64,000 nucleotides of DNA from an uncultured Prevotellaceae bacterium (GCA_900316835.1 ONEL01000011.1:1-64000), one strand, 5' to 3'. Shown: positions 15,852-23,925, counted from the first letter of the stretch. Numbers and translations: made by a program. The notes: generated by a model not told the origin, from the letters alone.

Positions 15852-16674
15852 GATTTATAGTTTCTGCAATGCTCGGATTGTGCACCAACATATTATATAA
15901 CATCTCCAAATCTATTCTCGTGTTGCTTTGGGCAGCTCGTAATGAGAAATTTCTGTTTGCATCTTGTAGAACTGCCAAGTAGTTTCTATCATTTATTTGT
16001 GCTCCATCTTTCTCAATAACAAATCTTCGTGATAAAGATTCGCAATCAGCTTGAAGAATTATATGCTTGTCATGTAAGATAACAACATCGTCAAACAAAA
16101 CATCAACATCATTAATCTGATGAGTGGAAAGAATAATACATTTGTCACTATTCTCCGTGGATTGGGAAATGAAATCCCGGAATTGCTGCTTGCTTACTAT
16201 GTCCAAGCCATTAGTCGGCTCGTCAAGGATAAGTAAGTCGGTATTCGCAGAATGAGCAAAACTCAAATAGAATTTTTTCTTTTGCCCCATCGACAACTCT
16301 CCCAGTCTATTGTCGCAATCAATACCAAAAAGGCTGAGATATTGGGAAAAATCATCTTCGCTGAACTTTGGGTAGAATGGAACGTTTATTTTCAGATAGT
16401 TTCTAATACTGATGTTTGGCAAATCAAATTCTTCAGGAACAAAGAAGAAGTCTTCAATCTTATTCTGCCATTTTCCATCGGCGGAATTTTTATATGAGAT
16501 TGTTCCTTGTTGTGGACGCAACAAATTGGTAATTAAATACAATAATGTGGATTTGCCAACTCCATTCATTCCCAAAAGCCCATAAACATGAGACGGCATC
16601 AATAGAAGATTGATGTCTTGAAGTATATATTTATGTTTCTTGTATCCAAATGATACGTTTTCCAGTCGAACCAT
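15835..16674 (-). CDS. ABC transporter ATP-binding protein
   Basis: A 279-residue ATPase. Walker A GMNGVGKST (about residues 35 to 43), Q-loop region FFFVPEEFDLP, signature LSMGQKKKF, Walker B LLILDEP and the switch His in STHQIND are all present. The C-terminal 60 residues form an extra domain seen in exporter ATPases of this kind. It partners the overlapping membrane protein downstream to form an exporter. The gap of 45 bases to the YhcG gene upstream leaves open whether the three genes share a transcript. Confidence 0.93.
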   Translation of the reverse strand: MVRLENVSFGYKKHKYILQDINLLLMPSHVYGLLGMNGVGKSTLLYLITNLLRPQQGTISYKNSADGKWQNKIEDFFFVPEEFDLPNISIRNYLKINVPFYPKFSEDDFSQYLSLFGIDCDNRLGELSMGQKKKFYLSFAHSANTDLLILDEPTNGLDIVSKQQFRDFISQSTENSDKCIILSTHQINDVDVLFDDVVILHDKHIILQADCESLSRRFVIEKDGAQINDRNYLAVLQDANRNFSLRAAQSNTRIDLEMLYNMLVHNPSIAETINHELTK

Positions 16675-16719
16675 TTTTTGAATAATCTATATTATTGACA
16701 AAAAGAAGTAAAATAGATG

Positions 16720-17808
16720 TTATTGTTCTGTATCTTCTTTTGCTGATTTGTTGTGTTGCAGATAGAATATTTCCTTTTGCTGCTCAATCTCGCGCCTGAG
16801 CATTTCTTCCGAGGGCAGATAGGTGAGATATTTGGCGGCAAAGAGTTGTTTGCTGTCGTGAAGCACTGAGTATTGGGCTATGTCTTTGCTTGTGTCGGAG
16901 CAAAGCAACAAGCCGATGGTTGGATTGTCGCCTTCGGTACGCTTCAGGTCATCGAACATTCGCACATACATATCCATCTGTCCGACATCTTGATGGGTCA
17001 CTCGTTTTGTTTTGAGGTCGATAAGTACATAGCATTTCAACACCACATTGTAGAATACCAAGTCAACAAAGAAATCACCGGCATCGGTGCTGATGTGGTA
17101 TTGCTCAGCCATGAATGCAAATCCACGGCCCATTTCAAGCAGGAAGTCTTTCAAGTGCTGTATAATTGCTTTCTCAAGTTCGGTTTCGGTGAATGAAGCA
17201 TTAGACGGGAGTTGCAGAAACTCCGCCACAACAGGGTCTTTGAGAAAACCTTGCGGCTTGTCTTTCAATGGTGCTGTGAGTTGCAGCATTTCATTGATAA
17301 CGTCCTCTTTTCTGGGCGATTGAAGTAATCGGTGGTAGTACTGAGAGCCAACATTGCGTGCAAGGGTACGCACACTCCATGATTCTGTAGAGGCCTCATG
17401 AATATACCAGTATCTTGCATCTTCACTTGTGACCGACAAAACAGTACGGTAGTGTGACCATTTAAGATTTGGTACACGCGTGTACCAAATCTCTAAATCA
17501 TTGAAGCACAGATACAATTGACGATAATTGCGTAAATCCCTTGCAGTAAAACCTTTGGAATATTCTATAGAAATCTGCTCTGCAAGTGATATGATTAATC
17601 TGCTGCCATACTCAGCTCTCCGAAACCCATGCTGTTCTTCTTCAACAATGCGCTTGCCAATAAGCCAATACGTATGAATGGCAACTGTGTTAACTTTATC
17701 GTATGCTTCACGCAACCCACACTCGATAATTTGTTTTACATCGTCAACTAATTGTGTGGGCAACACTTGGTTGTCTTTCGCTTTTATGATGTTTTTGTTA
17801 TCTTTCAT
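16720..17808 (-). CDS. YhcG-family PDDEXK nuclease (DUF1016), second copy
   Basis: From the ATG at 17808 this is 362 residues. The helical DUF1016 domain covers about 20 to 160 (KVNTVAIHTYWLIGKRIVEE), and the nuclease core about 200 to 330 (GDFFVDLVFYNVVLKCYVLI, then DLKTKRVTHQDVGQMDMYVR). The usual Glu-x-Lys is Asp-Leu-Lys here, an accepted variant. I chose this start because the -7 box TATCTTTG ends only 4 bases upstream of it, so the mRNA would begin at or next to the ATG. The longer frame from 17826 would include the promoter. Confidence 0.88.
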   Translation of the reverse strand: MKDNKNIIKAKDNQVLPTQLVDDVKQIIECGLREAYDKVNTVAIHTYWLIGKRIVEEEQHGFRRAEYGSRLIISLAEQISIEYSKGFTARDLRNYRQLYLCFNDLEIWYTRVPNLKWSHYRTVLSVTSEDARYWYIHEASTESWSVRTLARNVGSQYYHRLLQSPRKEDVINEMLQLTAPLKDKPQGFLKDPVVAEFLQLPSNASFTETELEKAIIQHLKDFLLEMGRGFAFMAEQYHISTDAGDFFVDLVFYNVVLKCYVLIDLKTKRVTHQDVGQMDMYVRMFDDLKRTEGDNPTIGLLLCSDTSKDIAQYSVLHDSKQLFAAKYLTYLPSEEMLRREIEQQKEIFYLQHNKSAKEDTEQ

Positions 17809-17812
17809 AATG

Positions 17813-17842
17813 CAAAGATACAACAATTATACAATTACACAA
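17813..17842 (-). promoter_or_regulatory. Promoter of the second YhcG gene, giving a near-leaderless mRNA
   Basis: TTG (17842-17840), 19 bases, TATCTTTG (17820-17813). With the usual 5 to 7 bases to the transcription start, the mRNA would begin at the ATG at 17808. Confidence 0.7.
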
Positions 17843-17879
17843 TAATAATAAAAATGACTATTCACGGCCTTTATTACAT

Positions 17880-17995
17880 TGCTGGACAGAATCTGACAAA
17901 ATGCCCGTGAACGAGCATCCTATATTATCTTCATAGAACTCCTTGATTCGCATGACCGAAGCGTAATACTTTCGCGAGAATCAGTGGCGGCGCTT
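17880..17995 (-). repeat. Type-C small-ORF relic
   Basis: Minus strand reads about FSRKYYASVMRIKEFYEDNI then GCSFTGILSDS, more diverged than the copies at 11010 and 19851. It is again placed directly upstream of a cargo promoter. Confidence 0.6.
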
Positions 17996-18154
17996 GCGCT
18001 TGTGTCCCACCGTTCTCGGCTGCGCCTCATCAGAGTTCAAGCGAGCTTGACTCTGCGTTCGGCTTGCACGAGAAGTTTTGGCACGGCCGAGATCGCCGGA
18101 GTTTCCACGAGGCGTTTCGTGACCGCAACCCCGGCTGCGCCTCTTGCACTGATT

Positions 18155-18207
18155 TTGCGGTTTTCTGTCGCAAAACTATTATGATTGAGCCAATTTGTAA
18201 AAGACAA
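18155..18207 (-). promoter_or_regulatory. Relic of the type-A promoter region
   Basis: Similar over about 50 bases to 15024-15076 (shared CGCAAAACTA, ATTGAG and AAAAGACA blocks) and with a TTTTGCG/CGCAAAA inverted repeat. The minus-strand box TAGTTTTG is kept, but the type-A start codon and body are absent. Confidence 0.5.
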
Positions 18208-18246
18208 AAAAATAGTATATATACTGTTTTGACAATATATACTATT
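18204..18246 (-). terminator. Terminator of the trypsin-like protease gene
   Basis: Arms AATAGTATATA and TATATACTATT with a 14-base loop, followed on the minus strand by seven T residues. Confidence 0.8.
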
Positions 18247-18299
18247 ATTGGAGTGATTGAATTAACTCATGTTTAATAAGTTGATTTGTGCAAAAAGAG

Positions 18300-19766
18300 T
18301 TAATATATTTTTAGATAAACAACATATGGTTTAAGAATTTTAATAAGAGAAGGCAAGTCCTCTTTGGGCAAAGGATTTCCTTTAGGAATTGGTATATTTA
18401 TTGGTGCTGAATCAATAATATTAAGCACATAGTTAGATTTAATTGCATATCCAACATTTTCTGCAACAGATTTATCTATTCCTGCATTAGTTATACCAAC
18501 CAAATTTCCATTTTTATCAAATAGAGGTCCACCACTATTACCTGGTTGTATTGGAGCAGAAATTTGATATAATACGATATCTCCATTATATCCTGATTTG
18601 GAACTAATTATTCCGTCTGTGATTTTTACTTCATCTCCAAGAAATGTAGTTAATGGAAATCCCATAGTAAAAACAGATGTACCAACATCAACAGTATGTG
18701 ATAAGATTTTGAAAGGAAACTTTGTTTGTCCTTTGTATTTCTCATCTTTTATACAAACAATCGCTAAATCATTGGTTTTATCAGAGCACAATACTCTAGC
18801 TGAAAATGTTTCAGGCATACCATTAATATTAATTATTGCCTCAATCTTTTCTGCATCTTTTATTACATGATAATTGGTTATTATGATATTGTCATAAATC
18901 AATACTCCACTTCCTGTAGCGCTATATTGAACATTAGTATTAATGCCTACATTACTATGCTCATTGCTAGAGGGATAAATCTTTAAAAATGAGAAATTCC
19001 CTATATTTGGAACTGTAAATTCCAGTAATCTATTATCTTTTATTCCTGCTATTGCATTTAATTTTTTGCGATTAGCATCAAAATACTCAGCATCATATGC
19101 ACCTCCTTCAATATGATTAAGAGTTATTTTAATTTCACCTTTTTTCCATAATGTATTATCTGCATCTACAATGATGCCAACATATTGGTCTTTATTCCTT
19201 AAAATAGCAATTTTATATGAATTCCCATCATTAGAATAATTTTTATAAATACCTTCTATTGGCGATAATGAATGTGAATTAAAATAGACTTTTACACTAT
19301 CTTCTGTCCAATTTGAGAAAGGATTTGGTATTGTATTATTATCTACAAGTGGTTCTACAAATGTATACTTAAGTTTTGCAAATTGTTTCATTATCTGTTT
19401 GGTGGCGCCTTTCATATCCCCAGTAGGAGAGAGAAAAGTATTTCCTTGCCCTGATGCTTTCCATACTGAAGCACCTGCCGCATTAGTTAATTCAACTGAG
19501 AGTGTACTTGGTCCATTATAGTTTAAAAAATAGTCATAATCTAAAAAAAGAGTTATCGATTTATTCTTTGCATCTAATGTTTCATAAAATTTATGGTCAA
19601 TTATTTGAAATCCATATTTCAAAAATTCTTCTTTGAATCGTTTTTCAATTCCATAAGGATTCTCTTGAATATCAAAACAAATCATTCTATAGTTGTTTAT
19701 TTCATGACTGAAAGATGAAAAAAGACAAGCGATAATAATTGTTATTAACAAACCAAACTTTTTCAT
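18300..19766 (-). CDS. Exported trypsin-like serine protease (S1C/DegP-like fold)
   Basis: A 488-residue secreted protein. Residues 1 to 20 form a signal peptide. Residues 21 to 150 resemble a small lipid-or-ligand-binding N-terminal domain, and 160 to 270 a beta-rich linker. The protease domain spans about 275 to 450 with the triad His in TNYHVIKDA, Asp in TNDLAIVCI and Ser in QPGNSGGPLF. No PDZ domain follows, unlike DegP/HtrA. It probably works in the periplasm or at the surface in protein quality control. The gene is AT-rich relative to neighbours and is a self-contained cargo unit with its own promoter and terminator. Confidence 0.88.
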   Translation of the reverse strand: MKKFGLLITIIIACLFSSFSHEINNYRMICFDIQENPYGIEKRFKEEFLKYGFQIIDHKFYETLDAKNKSITLFLDYDYFLNYNGPSTLSVELTNAAGASVWKASGQGNTFLSPTGDMKGATKQIMKQFAKLKYTFVEPLVDNNTIPNPFSNWTEDSVKVYFNSHSLSPIEGIYKNYSNDGNSYKIAILRNKDQYVGIIVDADNTLWKKGEIKITLNHIEGGAYDAEYFDANRKKLNAIAGIKDNRLLEFTVPNIGNFSFLKIYPSSNEHSNVGINTNVQYSATGSGVLIYDNIIITNYHVIKDAEKIEAIININGMPETFSARVLCSDKTNDLAIVCIKDEKYKGQTKFPFKILSHTVDVGTSVFTMGFPLTTFLGDEVKITDGIISSKSGYNGDIVLYQISAPIQPGNSGGPLFDKNGNLVGITNAGIDKSVAENVGYAIKSNYVLNIIDSAPINIPIPKGNPLPKEDLPSLIKILKPYVVYLKIY

Positions 19767-19820
19767 AAAGAAGATTATTATTGTTTGAAAAAATAAAAAT
19801 CAGTTATACATTAAGCTGTG

Positions 19821-19850
19821 CAAAAATACAACAATTATTGTAATAATCAA
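19821..19850 (-). promoter_or_regulatory. Promoter of the protease gene, within a type-C right border
   Basis: TTG (19850-19848), 19 bases, TATTTTTG (19828-19821) on the minus strand. Spacer and surroundings match the promoter at 10979-11008. Confidence 0.75.
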
Positions 19851-20010
19851 TGATTCTTACTGAAATTTTTCTTGTTCAGGGAGCTAATCAGGCCACAGAA
19901 CTGCCACCCCAGGTTCTCCTCATAGAACTCCTTTATATTCATGGCTGCGGCGTAGTATTTGGAATTGAACCTCTTACGCCGTTGGCGTTTTTGCTCGCCA
20001 ATCGCTTGAG
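19851..20010 (-). repeat. Type-C small-ORF relic (best preserved)
   Basis: Minus strand: QAIGEQKRQRRKRFNSKYYA, AAMNIKEFYEENLGWQFCGL, ISSLNKKNFS. About 45 codons are open, with a basic start and a hydrophobic C-terminal part. No upstream start codon in frame is convincing. Confidence 0.7.
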
Positions 20011-20195
20011 GTTGGTTAGCTATCGCTTTCTTCCTCCTTGCAAGGCATAGTGCAAGTGAGCTTGCCTCTGTATTAGGCTAGCGCAATATTTCACGTAGAG
20101 CATTGTTGTCACGGACCATGACCATTGGGGTTTGTAAAAAAGAGAGTTCATACGGTTGCCAGGAACAAAAAATGTTTGACTTTGTGGACGAAAAC

Positions 20196-20209
20196 TGTGC
20201 ATTTGCACA
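20196..20209. repeat. Palindrome TGTGCATTTGCACA
   Basis: Arms TGTGCA and TGCACA around TT. Identical copy at 531-544 and one-mismatch copy at 637-650. At 631 and 20191 the preceding bases (GAAAAC) are also shared, so the repeat is longer than the palindrome. It could be an operator or a recombination site. Confidence 0.5.
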
Positions 20210-20370
20210 AAAAACAATCATAACAAATATGGAAATATAACGTAACATCCATTTAAACAGATTAATAAGTCGTCGCCACAATGGAATGATGAAGGGGTAT
20301 TGTTCATTAGTATTTACGACTTCTTGCTCAACGAAAACAGCTTGAATTACAATAATTGAAATAAAGGCGT

Positions 20371-20467
20371 GCCCACGCTGTGCACCGTCTATTGTGAGTG
20401 ACATTGCCATAAGTTAAGCGGTTGAGATACGCTTGGGTAACTCAACCGCTTTAAGTCTTAAAAGACG
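20371..20467 (-). repeat. Separator unit: left-border hairpin (perfect) and type-D ORF start
   Basis: From 20467 on the minus strand: CGTCTTTTAAGACTT, then AAGCGGTTGAG (20451-20441), a 14-base loop, and CTCAACCGCTT (20426-20416), then AACTT and ATG of MAMSLTIDGAQRG. The 11-bp stem is perfect. It begins 9 bases after the stop of the lipoprotein at 20477. Confidence 0.75.
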
Positions 20468-20476
20468 TTTGCGACA

Positions 20477-20914
20477 TCAGTTATTGTCTATTTTGGTGTC
20501 TTTCTTAAAACGAGCGATTTCCTCTTGGGAATCGGTCTTATACCAAACCATTTCGTTATTTGTGAGTCGGTGAATGTCACACTCAATATAAATATGGGTC
20601 TGACCATCATGTTCCTTGCCGGTGAAGATGTTCATGTGTGCTGTTTCTCCAACTCGGTAATGAAGGTCGGTAACCGTCCATCCTTCATCGGGCCAATTTG
20701 ATTCATAAAGCTCAATGCGCCCGGAATAAGAAGTTTCAGGATAGAACACATATTTAACGACACTCGCATCTTGAATTCTACTATCGAACACTTGTGTCCA
20801 AATGCCCTCAAGTTTGCTTGAGTCAAAACTCTTGACATCATCGTCGCCGCATGATGTTGCGGCAAGAAGTGTGATTGATAAAAAGATGAAACTAAGATAC
20901 TTAAATTTTCTCAT
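20477..20914 (-). CDS. Small lipoprotein, unknown function
   Basis: A 145-residue lipoprotein with lipobox AATSC at residue 22 and an acidic GDDD following, suggesting surface export. The mature part is a small beta-rich domain (GIWTQVFDSRIQDASVVKYV, then YSGRIELYESNWPDEGW) that resembles lipocalin-like domains of Bacteroidales lipoproteins. It is an isolated cargo gene bounded by a separator hairpin downstream and a MITE-like element upstream. Confidence 0.75.
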   Translation of the reverse strand: MRKFKYLSFIFLSITLLAATSCGDDDVKSFDSSKLEGIWTQVFDSRIQDASVVKYVFYPETSYSGRIELYESNWPDEGWTVTDLHYRVGETAHMNIFTGKEHDGQTHIYIECDIHRLTNNEMVWYKTDSQEEIARFKKDTKIDNN

Positions 20915-20933
20915 AACTTAAAGATATTATTAT

Positions 20934-21108
20934 GGTGAGTTCTATAAATTAATAAAAAGTTGAGATGGGTTCTTGGCTGTTTTTGTTTCTTTTCGGCATC
21001 TGTTGCGTTAAATCATTGCAACATAGCCCGCTATGCCGCTGCTGCTTTAACTTCTCATCTGCTCGAAAATAAATCAAAAACATCTCAATTTAATTTATAG
21101 AACCCACC
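20934..21108. mobile_element. MITE-like element with terminal inverted repeats
   Basis: About 175 bp bounded by related inverted ends: GGTGAGTTCTATAAATTAA at 20934-20952 and its near complement ending at 21108, with TTGAGATG/CATCTCAA blocks just inside. The interior has the palindrome CATAGCCCGCTATG (about 21024) and no coding capacity. No target duplication is evident. It sits between two lipoprotein genes. Confidence 0.65.
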
Positions 21109-21144
21109 TTGAATATTTGTAAATCCCCGATTTATCTGTTTTTG

Positions 21145-21828
21145 TCAATCCGCTTTGAAGACAATATGCATATAGTTTCCATTCTCATAACCGAAGCGTT
21201 GTATGAGCGTGGGACCGTCGTAGATAGCTTCCAGTTGCAGGGTTATGCCGTTTTTAGCAAGTGAGCAGAACGCTTTCGGCTGTTTCAGTTCGTCCTCCGT
21301 AAACTTGTAATACTGGCTGTTGTTATTAAACTCTATGCGGATGTGATGATCAACACCATCGTAGTTCAAGTTTAGCAGCATGACATTGGGGATGAAAGCC
21401 CATTTCACATGAGAATAGTCAGTGTCGTAGTCGAAGCCATAGCGGGCAGTGATAGCCTGCTGAGTAGACTCGGCAAGTGCATGGCTGAGTCCTTCGTCAG
21501 TAACCACCTTTGAAATCAGAAATATGGGGAAGTCTTGAAAGAAAACATGCAGCATATTGTTGTCAGACACATCAACCTGTATGCCACTGAAGGTTTCACT
21601 ATGGGCTACCGTTATAGGTCGACCCTCCTCATCTGTACCCTCGACACAATCCTTATTTTTGTAGACAATGACATACCGACCAGGATATTCACCCGAAATG
21701 TTTTGCGCATAGGTTTCCTTTTGTTTGCTCGTCAACCGCTTCACAACATCGTTTTCGCTGCTACAAGATGCGAGGTAGAACACTGTGAATAATAGCGGTA
21801 TAATTCCTAAAAACTTTAAATTTCTCAT
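21145..21828 (-). CDS. Lipoprotein, unknown function
   Basis: A 227-residue lipoprotein; the lipobox LASC lies at residue 22, followed by SSEND. The mature domain is about 170 residues of beta strands with GRYVIVYKNKDCVEGTDEEG and later RIEFNNNSQYYKFTEDELKQ. It looks like a single Bacteroidales calycin-type domain, perhaps of the DUF4840 kind, though I am not sure. Nothing suggests enzyme activity. Confidence 0.75.
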   Translation of the reverse strand: MRNLKFLGIIPLLFTVFYLASCSSENDVVKRLTSKQKETYAQNISGEYPGRYVIVYKNKDCVEGTDEEGRPITVAHSETFSGIQVDVSDNNMLHVFFQDFPIFLISKVVTDEGLSHALAESTQQAITARYGFDYDTDYSHVKWAFIPNVMLLNLNYDGVDHHIRIEFNNNSQYYKFTEDELKQPKAFCSLAKNGITLQLEAIYDGPTLIQRFGYENGNYMHIVFKAD

Positions 21829-21892
21829 ATTACTCTAAATTACTTATTTTACTACTACAAATTAACGCAGGAAAATCGCGATTATTATGCTA

Positions 21893-22050
21893 CCTGCGCT
21901 TATTTCTTGGGACTATTTTTGATAGTCATCCTATGCCTGTTTTCCTCATTTCAAGCGCGCAGGGTCATGACGATGTTCACGTGCTCCACGTTGTCCGCTC
22001 CATGCTCCACGCTCTCCACCAGGTGAAGTCGCTATAGGATCTTGCCCAAA
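21893..22050 (-). pseudogene. Small repeated ORF, type A and tail, heavily decayed
   Basis: Fragments on the minus strand match the last 35 or so codons of the type-A ORF (ESVE-GADNVEHVNI and MTLRA) and the tail (A-stop-DDYQK, then a shortened NKRR end). The first two thirds of type A are missing. The unit lies between the three-gene operon at 22103 and the lipoprotein at 21828. Confidence 0.65.
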
Positions 22051-22054
22051 GGTA

Positions 22055-22083
22055 ACAAAAGCCCACTTTATCGGTGAGCTTTT
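22055..22083 (-). terminator. Terminator of the three-gene operon 22103-24471
   Basis: Minus strand AAAAGCTCAC, 7-base loop, GTGGGCTTTT, with one wobble pair. It lies 20 bases past the last stop codon. Confidence 0.8.
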
Positions 22084-22102
22084 ATTAAGTTTTTGTGAGT
22101 CG

Positions 22103-22555
22103 TTATTTCTTCTTTACCATATAAATTGCGCCGATTGTGAGCAGCAGCACCAATGCTGCCGCAAGTGCGGCATTGAATTTGCTGCCATACTCAATCTTGA
22201 GCAGGAAAATGCCGTAATTCAGTCCAAAAAGTACTGCTGCTCCGGCAAGGCCGATGGCCAGTGCCTGACGGGTGCCACTTGGGTTTTCGTCCCAAGTGCG
22301 TTTTGAGAGCACTTGCTTGCCGATGGCACAAAGCGGTATAAAGCCGATAGCGAGGGCGACCCATAGCGCAACCTGTTGCTTGGCCGCTTTGTCTCGCGCG
22401 GCTTCCTCATTCTTTTGAATCATTTGGTCAACTTGCTCCTGCATTTGGCGGTATTTGCCATCTTTATCAAGCGAGCCATACATCTCCTCGGGTGTTGGCG
22501 AGGCAAGCACCTGCAAGGCCAACAAGGCTAAAACTGCTACTATAAACGTTTTCAT
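22103..22555 (-). CDS. Membrane protein with signal peptide, third gene of an operon
   Basis: A 150-residue protein. A signal peptide (about 1 to 18) is followed by a charged helical segment (EEMYGSLDKDGKYRQMQEQV) and then three hydrophobic helices (about 62 to 80, 95 to 115, 127 to 146). Its ATG overlaps the TGA of the upstream gene by 4 bases, so the two are coupled. Its job is unknown; the helical periplasmic part followed by membrane helices could serve as an anchor or scaffold for the other two products. Confidence 0.75.
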   Translation of the reverse strand: MKTFIVAVLALLALQVLASPTPEEMYGSLDKDGKYRQMQEQVDQMIQKNEEAARDKAAKQQVALWVALAIGFIPLCAIGKQVLSKRTWDENPSGTRQALAIGLAGAAVLFGLNYGIFLLKIEYGSKFNAALAAALVLLLTIGAIYMVKKK

Positions 22556-23913
22556 TCCTCTTCTATTACAGCGATTAGACGTTTCACTTTGTCAAGTGTG
22601 TAGCCCTCGGTGACGGGAACCACTTCCACAACCTCATCGCCCACGTGGTAAGCGCCCATGCGATTGCCGTCGCCTGCGAGGACGTACATGCCTCCCTTGA
22701 GCGTGAAGTAGGTGTTTATATAGGAGTATGCAACGGGAATCTGTACCGTACCATTGAAGGTGCTGATAACACCCGAAAGCCCATTTTTTCTCACCTTTGC
22801 CAGTACGCCTTCATTCGTTGCACTGCGATCAATCAACTCCACATAGTCATACTCGCACGGAATGGGCATGGGATTAAAGTTCTTCTCACCAATCATTTGC
22901 ATTTCGGCATTGACAGGGTCGTAAATGCCGTGCTGGAGTACGCCGCCATTGTTCCTCATCGTCACATCGAAGACTACCTCTTTAGCCCCAATATCATTGA
23001 CAATAGTCGATAACATCTTTACGCTCTCAAACTTGGGCTCGCACAACTTGGTTCCTCCACGGCTGTGTATGCCCCACTTTCCGTTAAAGTCACGAACAAG
23101 AATAAACTGGTCTATGCCACTTGCCTCGACAAATTCCACCTTCGAGAACTGGCCCACTTCTTCGCCTTTAGCGTTGGCAAGCAACCAACGCTCCTCGCCA
23201 TTGGGCATGGTGGCTCCCAGGGCACGTGCAAACATGCTCCCGAAAGTCAGTTCTTTGTCGTAGTGTTGGGCAATATACGCCCTCGGCGTTACGGTATGAG
23301 TTTGAGTGCTGTTGCTCGTCCATGATGTCCATGAGGATTGTGATTGAGTGGAGTTGCCGGATGTTGTTGGCTGTGCTTGCTGCGTGTTTCTGTCTTTCTC
23401 AAACAGGCGATCCACTGCATTGTTATATTCATAAAGCAACATCTCCTCCGAATAATAAAATTGTTTCAGAGCCGTCTCTCGTTCTTCACGTGTGGTGGCA
23501 GACATAGCTTTAGCCCTCCACTTGTTTGCCCCTTCCTGGTAAGTCTTTATTGCGCACCTGTCGGCATGAACAAATTTGTGGCAATAAGGGCAGCCATCCT
23601 TGCCATGCCCCACCTTGTACAATTGTTCATATGAGCCGGGAAGCACATTCAGCTTGCTTTTCACCTCATTCATCGGCTTATAGTCACGCAGATGCGTGGA
23701 GCTGGAAGATGAAGAAGATGAAGAAGACGATGAACTGGACGAAGACGACGATTCTTCCCTTGGTGCTTCATAATAGGGGCATGAGCTCTTGTGCGCTTCG
23801 CCAGTCTTCAGGTTCACATCGCAATAGGCGCAATGTGGGTCACTGACGGGGAACTGCGCATGAGAGACCAATGCCATCAGTCCCGTAAGCGTTATCAAAA
23901 AAAGTCTTTTCAT
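22552..23913 (-). CDS. Secreted protein with two CxxC motifs, an 18-Ser linker and a WG-like domain
   Basis: A 453-residue exported protein. After the signal peptide (about 1 to 19, cleavage after SHA) comes HCAYCDVNLKTGEAHKSSC, then EAPREE and 18 consecutive Ser residues, then a second Cys pair in DGCPYCHKFVHADRC. A helical segment (about 120 to 180) and a Ser/Thr/Gln-rich linker lead to a C-terminal beta domain (about 225 to 450) with NGKWGIHSRGG and KNGLSGVISTFNG, like WG repeats. The Ser run uses mixed codons (TCG, TCT, TCC, TCA, AGT, AGC), so it is selected at protein level. It is flanked by two coupled membrane-protein genes. Function unknown. Confidence 0.75.
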   Translation of the reverse strand: MKRLFLITLTGLMALVSHAQFPVSDPHCAYCDVNLKTGEAHKSSCPYYEAPREESSSSSSSSSSSSSSSSSSTHLRDYKPMNEVKSKLNVLPGSYEQLYKVGHGKDGCPYCHKFVHADRCAIKTYQEGANKWRAKAMSATTREERETALKQFYYSEEMLLYEYNNAVDRLFEKDRNTQQAQPTTSGNSTQSQSSWTSWTSNSTQTHTVTPRAYIAQHYDKELTFGSMFARALGATMPNGEERWLLANAKGEEVGQFSKVEFVEASGIDQFILVRDFNGKWGIHSRGGTKLCEPKFESVKMLSTIVNDIGAKEVVFDVTMRNNGGVLQHGIYDPVNAEMQMIGEKNFNPMPIPCEYDYVELIDRSATNEGVLAKVRKNGLSGVISTFNGTVQIPVAYSYINTYFTLKGGMYVLAGDGNRMGAYHVGDEVVEVVPVTEGYTLDKVKRLIAVIEEE

Positions 23914-23925
23914 GATGGCAGGGTT

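Larger units (their letters stand above)
17827..18299. other. Intergenic region: type-C relic, GC-rich palindromic segment, type-A promoter relic
   Basis: About 470 bases with three parts. A type-C relic (17880-17995) precedes the YhcG promoter. A GC-rich segment (about 17995-18150) holds arms such as GAGTTCAAGC/GCTTGACTC, resembling the shorter GCAAGTGAGCTTGC at about 20050. A copy of the type-A promoter region (18155-18207) follows, with TTTTGCG/CGCAAAA arms but no type-A coding part. Confidence 0.6.
20011..20476. other. Intergenic region with relics
   Basis: Contains a short stem GCAAG/CTTGC near 20050, a palindrome TGTGCATTTGCACA at 20196-20209 identical to that at 531-544, and the type-D separator unit at 20371-20467. 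No intact gene is seen; the frame 20078-20410 begins as a type-D ORF but its later part looks like random sequence. Confidence 0.55.

Noticed and set aside
20078..20410. 110-residue minus-strand frame as a functional gene
   Set aside because: Only its first 13 codons match the type-D ORF; the remainder shares a 20-base repeat with other intergenic DNA and looks non-coding.
23700..23760. Poly-Ser run as an assembly artefact or slippage repeat
   Set aside because: At least six different Ser codons are mixed, so it is not a simple tandem DNA repeat.
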